From positions 2,130 to 11,162 of the forward strand of contig JAAVHW010000001.1 of assembly GCA_014799525.1 (NCBI GenBank): a stretch of DNA of 9,033 bases, given 5' to 3'. Below the pieces are notes generated by a model that had not been told where the DNA came from, made no database searches, and saw only the letters and a list, made by a program, of their open reading frames with translations. How positions within the stretch are numbered: the stretch's first letter is position 1; each line of letters begins with the position of its first letter. This document shows positions 7,378 through 9,033 of this stretch, in pieces. The position numbers and the translations under genes were made by a program. Source of the stretch: Clostridiales bacterium. GTDB taxonomy: Bacteria > Bacillota > Clostridia > Christensenellales > CAG-917.

Positions 7378-9033
7378 TTACACGAGTTGGTGGAGTCTGC
7401 GCTTCTTAACAACCTGACACACAGCAGCAACAGTCAACGTCAGAACCATAAATCCACCGAAAACCGCGATGAGGATTATTGCCCACAGCGGCAGCATAGA
7501 CGTTCTAAGATTGACGAACATCAAGTCGCCGAGATAGTCGGTGGTGTAACGAATCTTGCCGTCAGACGTGACTGTGTAGTCAGTCAGACGCTTCAAGCCG
7601 CCCTCTGCCGTAACCATGTATATTGCGATATCGTCAAGACCACCAAGCTCCTTGGGGACATCAACCTCAATTGTTGCGGTTGCGCCGTTGAGAGATACGA
7701 TTGAGCTACCGTAGTACAGCTCCAGTCTGACCATAGCTGCAAGAGAAGCCTGATTGCCGATTAGCGGCATATACTGCTCAACCTTGAGCCACAAATCCAT
7801 ATCGCTTGCGGATGCGGAAGAGCTGTAAACCTCGTTTGCTACAAGTCTGTTTGCAACCACAAGGCTGTCAAGGTCAACCGCCGCATTCGACGTGCTGATA
7901 TGCTTGGTTGTCAATTCCAAAATACCGTTTGCGCTGACGAGATTGTAGTTGTTCTTGTCAATGCTGCTATCCACAATCTCGACGCTGAACATGTATCTGC
8001 CAGAGCCAGTGATATCGCTTGCAAACACAACGTCCGTCTGTGCCTTGCTGATGCTTATGCTGTTTGACACGCTTCCCGCCATTGACACGGTGTAGTCAAT
8101 CTTGTACGTCTTTCCTGACTCGTACGCCGCAGCGAGCAGCAAGACTCCTGTAGAAGTTGTAGAAGGCACGTATCCGTTTGACGAAATCGTGACGTTGACA
8201 ACGAGCTTCAGGATTGTATACGTCGCGTAAACCGTTTCAGCGGCGTAGTTGGGGTTTGCCTCCTCAAACGCCTTGTTGAGCTGAACTCTTACGCGGTAGG
8301 TACCTGCATTGCGCATTTCATCAACAGCCTCGAACTCCGCACCGTTGGTCTGCTTGAAGTAGGTGATGTCAACGTACTCATCCTTCAGACTAAGCTCTGG
8401 AGCATGCGTGTTGTAGCCGATAAGGTTCGAGCCGCTTACGCTATACTCAAACTTTTGGTTGTCGAAATACTTTGAGCGACCCTCAACCGTAAGCGTCGGG
8501 CTTGCCTTGTCAACGACGAATGTAACCGCTACAGGGCTGACCCAAGTGATTGAATAGCCGTTGGGGTCATTTTCATCGACAGCAACCTTTCTTACAATCG
8601 CGATATATCCTTCGTACACACCGGCATTAACCGTTGTGTTCAACACACCGTTCTCGCCAAGGATGCCAATTTCGTCACCCACGCGAATGTCGCCGACAAG
8701 TGCACTGCCTGCGAGATTGGTGCCGTCGTAGGTTGCGTGATACTCGTTGCCGTTTGCATCGACAAGCGAAACGCCTGTGACTTCGGGCAATCTTACAAAC
8801 AGCTCGGACGCGTCGACCTCAAGGTCCTTTGCCGCCGCATACGTCATGACAAGCTTTCCGTCCACAACACTGAAGCTATTGCCGAAATTCAAGGTGTAGT
8901 TGGGAACAATTCTCTTAACGTCCTCGTCTGCAACCTGATTGCCGTACTCGTCCATAAGTCCGTCAATATACACGACGTACTTTTCACCCTCGTCGAGCGT
9001 AAGCGTCGGATACTTTGAGATTTCCTTAAGCTC
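7378..9033 (-). CDS. Membrane-anchored repeat surface protein, C-terminal part (start outside window)
   Basis: No specific function recognised. The frame is open to the right edge (first residues ELKEISKYPTLTLDEGEKYV), so the 551 residues seen are only the C-terminal part. A GTG at 8973 is open but has no reason to be the start. Most of the visible chain is beta-rich Ig-fold material: VTFVVDKASPTLTVEG, then RNAGTYRVRVQLN with NPNYAAETVYATYTILK, which look like MBG-type modules. Near the end, VDVPKELGGLDDIAIYMVTA followed by a TTDYLGDLMFVNL strand resembles the last ectodomain of many Firmicute surface proteins. A hydrophobic helix beginning MLPLWAIILIAVFGGF (about 7408-7497) and a positive tail KKRRLHQLV form a stop-transfer anchor with the bulk of the protein outside. 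No LPXTG sorting motif is seen. The stop codon falls inside the right end of the 166-base repeat. Probable adhesin or cell-envelope protein. Confidence 0.85.
   Translation of the reverse strand, partial: ELKEISKYPTLTLDEGEKYVVYIDGLMDEYGNQVADEDVKRIVPNYTLNFGNSFSVVDGKLVMTYAAAKDLEVDASELFVRLPEVTGVSLVDANGNEYHATYDGTNLAGSALVGDIRVGDEIGILGENGVLNTTVNAGVYEGYIAIVRKVAVDENDPNGYSITWVSPVAVTFVVDKASPTLTVEGRSKYFDNQKFEYSVSGSNLIGYNTHAPELSLKDEYVDITYFKQTNGAEFEAVDEMRNAGTYRVRVQLNKAFEEANPNYAAETVYATYTILKLVVNVTISSNGYVPSTTSTGVLLLAAAYESGKTYKIDYTVSMAGSVSNSISISKAQTDVVFASDITGSGRYMFSVEIVDSSIDKNNYNLVSANGILELTTKHISTSNAAVDLDSLVVANRLVANEVYSSSASASDMDLWLKVEQYMPLIGNQASLAAMVRLELYYGSSIVSLNGATATIEVDVPKELGGLDDIAIYMVTAEGGLKRLTDYTVTSDGKIRYTTDYLGDLMFVNLRTSMLPLWAIILIAVFGGFMVLTLTVAAVCQVVKKRRLHQLV

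Larger units (their letters stand above)
7215..7380. repeat. MITE-like inverted-repeat element, 166 bases
   Basis: The first 52 bases (7215-7266) and the reverse complement of the last 52 (7329-7380) match at 38 positions without gaps. Both outermost 10 bases read TAAAATCGCG, and the innermost 20 bases of each arm match at 19 (7247-7266 against 7329-7348). The 62-base centre has its own stem, 7288-7298 with 7305-7315 (11 pairs, one G-T), plus a 5-base pairing 7271-7275 with 7322-7326. The ends can be read as TA flanking an element that starts AAATCGCG, as expected for TA-targeting mobile repeats of the IS630/Tc1 type, though the TA could equally belong to the repeat. There is no transposase gene. 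Alternatives are a REP-like intergenic repeat or an RNA stem-loop that ends or protects the surface gene mRNA. Confidence 0.7.

Overview
The window holds most of a bacterial V-type (A/V) ATPase operon on the minus strand, headed by ribose-5-phosphate isomerase B. Further upstream on the same strand is the 3' part of a large membrane-anchored surface protein gene. No gene is supported on the plus strand.

Layout from high to low coordinates, in the direction of transcription: the C-terminal 551 residues of the surface protein (9033 to 7378); a 448-base non-coding stretch (6930-7377) with repeats, a hairpin-forming element and a sigma70-type promoter; then rpiB, ntpF (H/G-type peripheral stalk), ntpI, ntpK (c/K rotor ring), ntpE, ntpC, ntpG (subunit F) and ntpA (catalytic subunit A, cut by the left edge). 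This is the order of the Enterococcus hirae ntpFIKECGABD operon, so ntpB and ntpD are expected just left of the window. Apart from an 82-base AT-rich gap between ntpF and ntpI, all junctions overlap or are separated by at most 5 bases, which suggests one mRNA with translational coupling.

Together the ATPase genes encode an ion pump or ATP synthase: the V1 head (A here, B outside), central stalk (F and C here, D outside), peripheral stalks (E with H), the stator membrane subunit I and the rotor ring K. Subunit K carries the residues that bind Na+ in the E. hirae ring, so the coupling ion is probably sodium. rpiB, a pentose-phosphate enzyme, overlaps ntpF by four bases and is probably co-transcribed from the single clear promoter at 6956-6984.

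Organism (inference): a Gram-positive anaerobe of the Clostridia/Bacillota type, possibly an uncultured gut lineage. The reasons are the V-type operon of Firmicute order, the Na+ signature, purine-rich Shine-Dalgarno sites, moderate GC content, and a surface protein with MBG-like Ig-fold repeats and a C-terminal membrane anchor. A species cannot be named.

The least ordinary part is 6942-7380. It contains a 166-base imperfect inverted-repeat element (52-base arms, 38 of 52 positions matching) whose outer end supplies the surface protein's stop codon, a second copy of its outer arm, and a pair of short hairpin repeats. It looks like a MITE or REP-type dispersed repeat. I see no wholly new biological system; the ATPase genes are intact and conventional.
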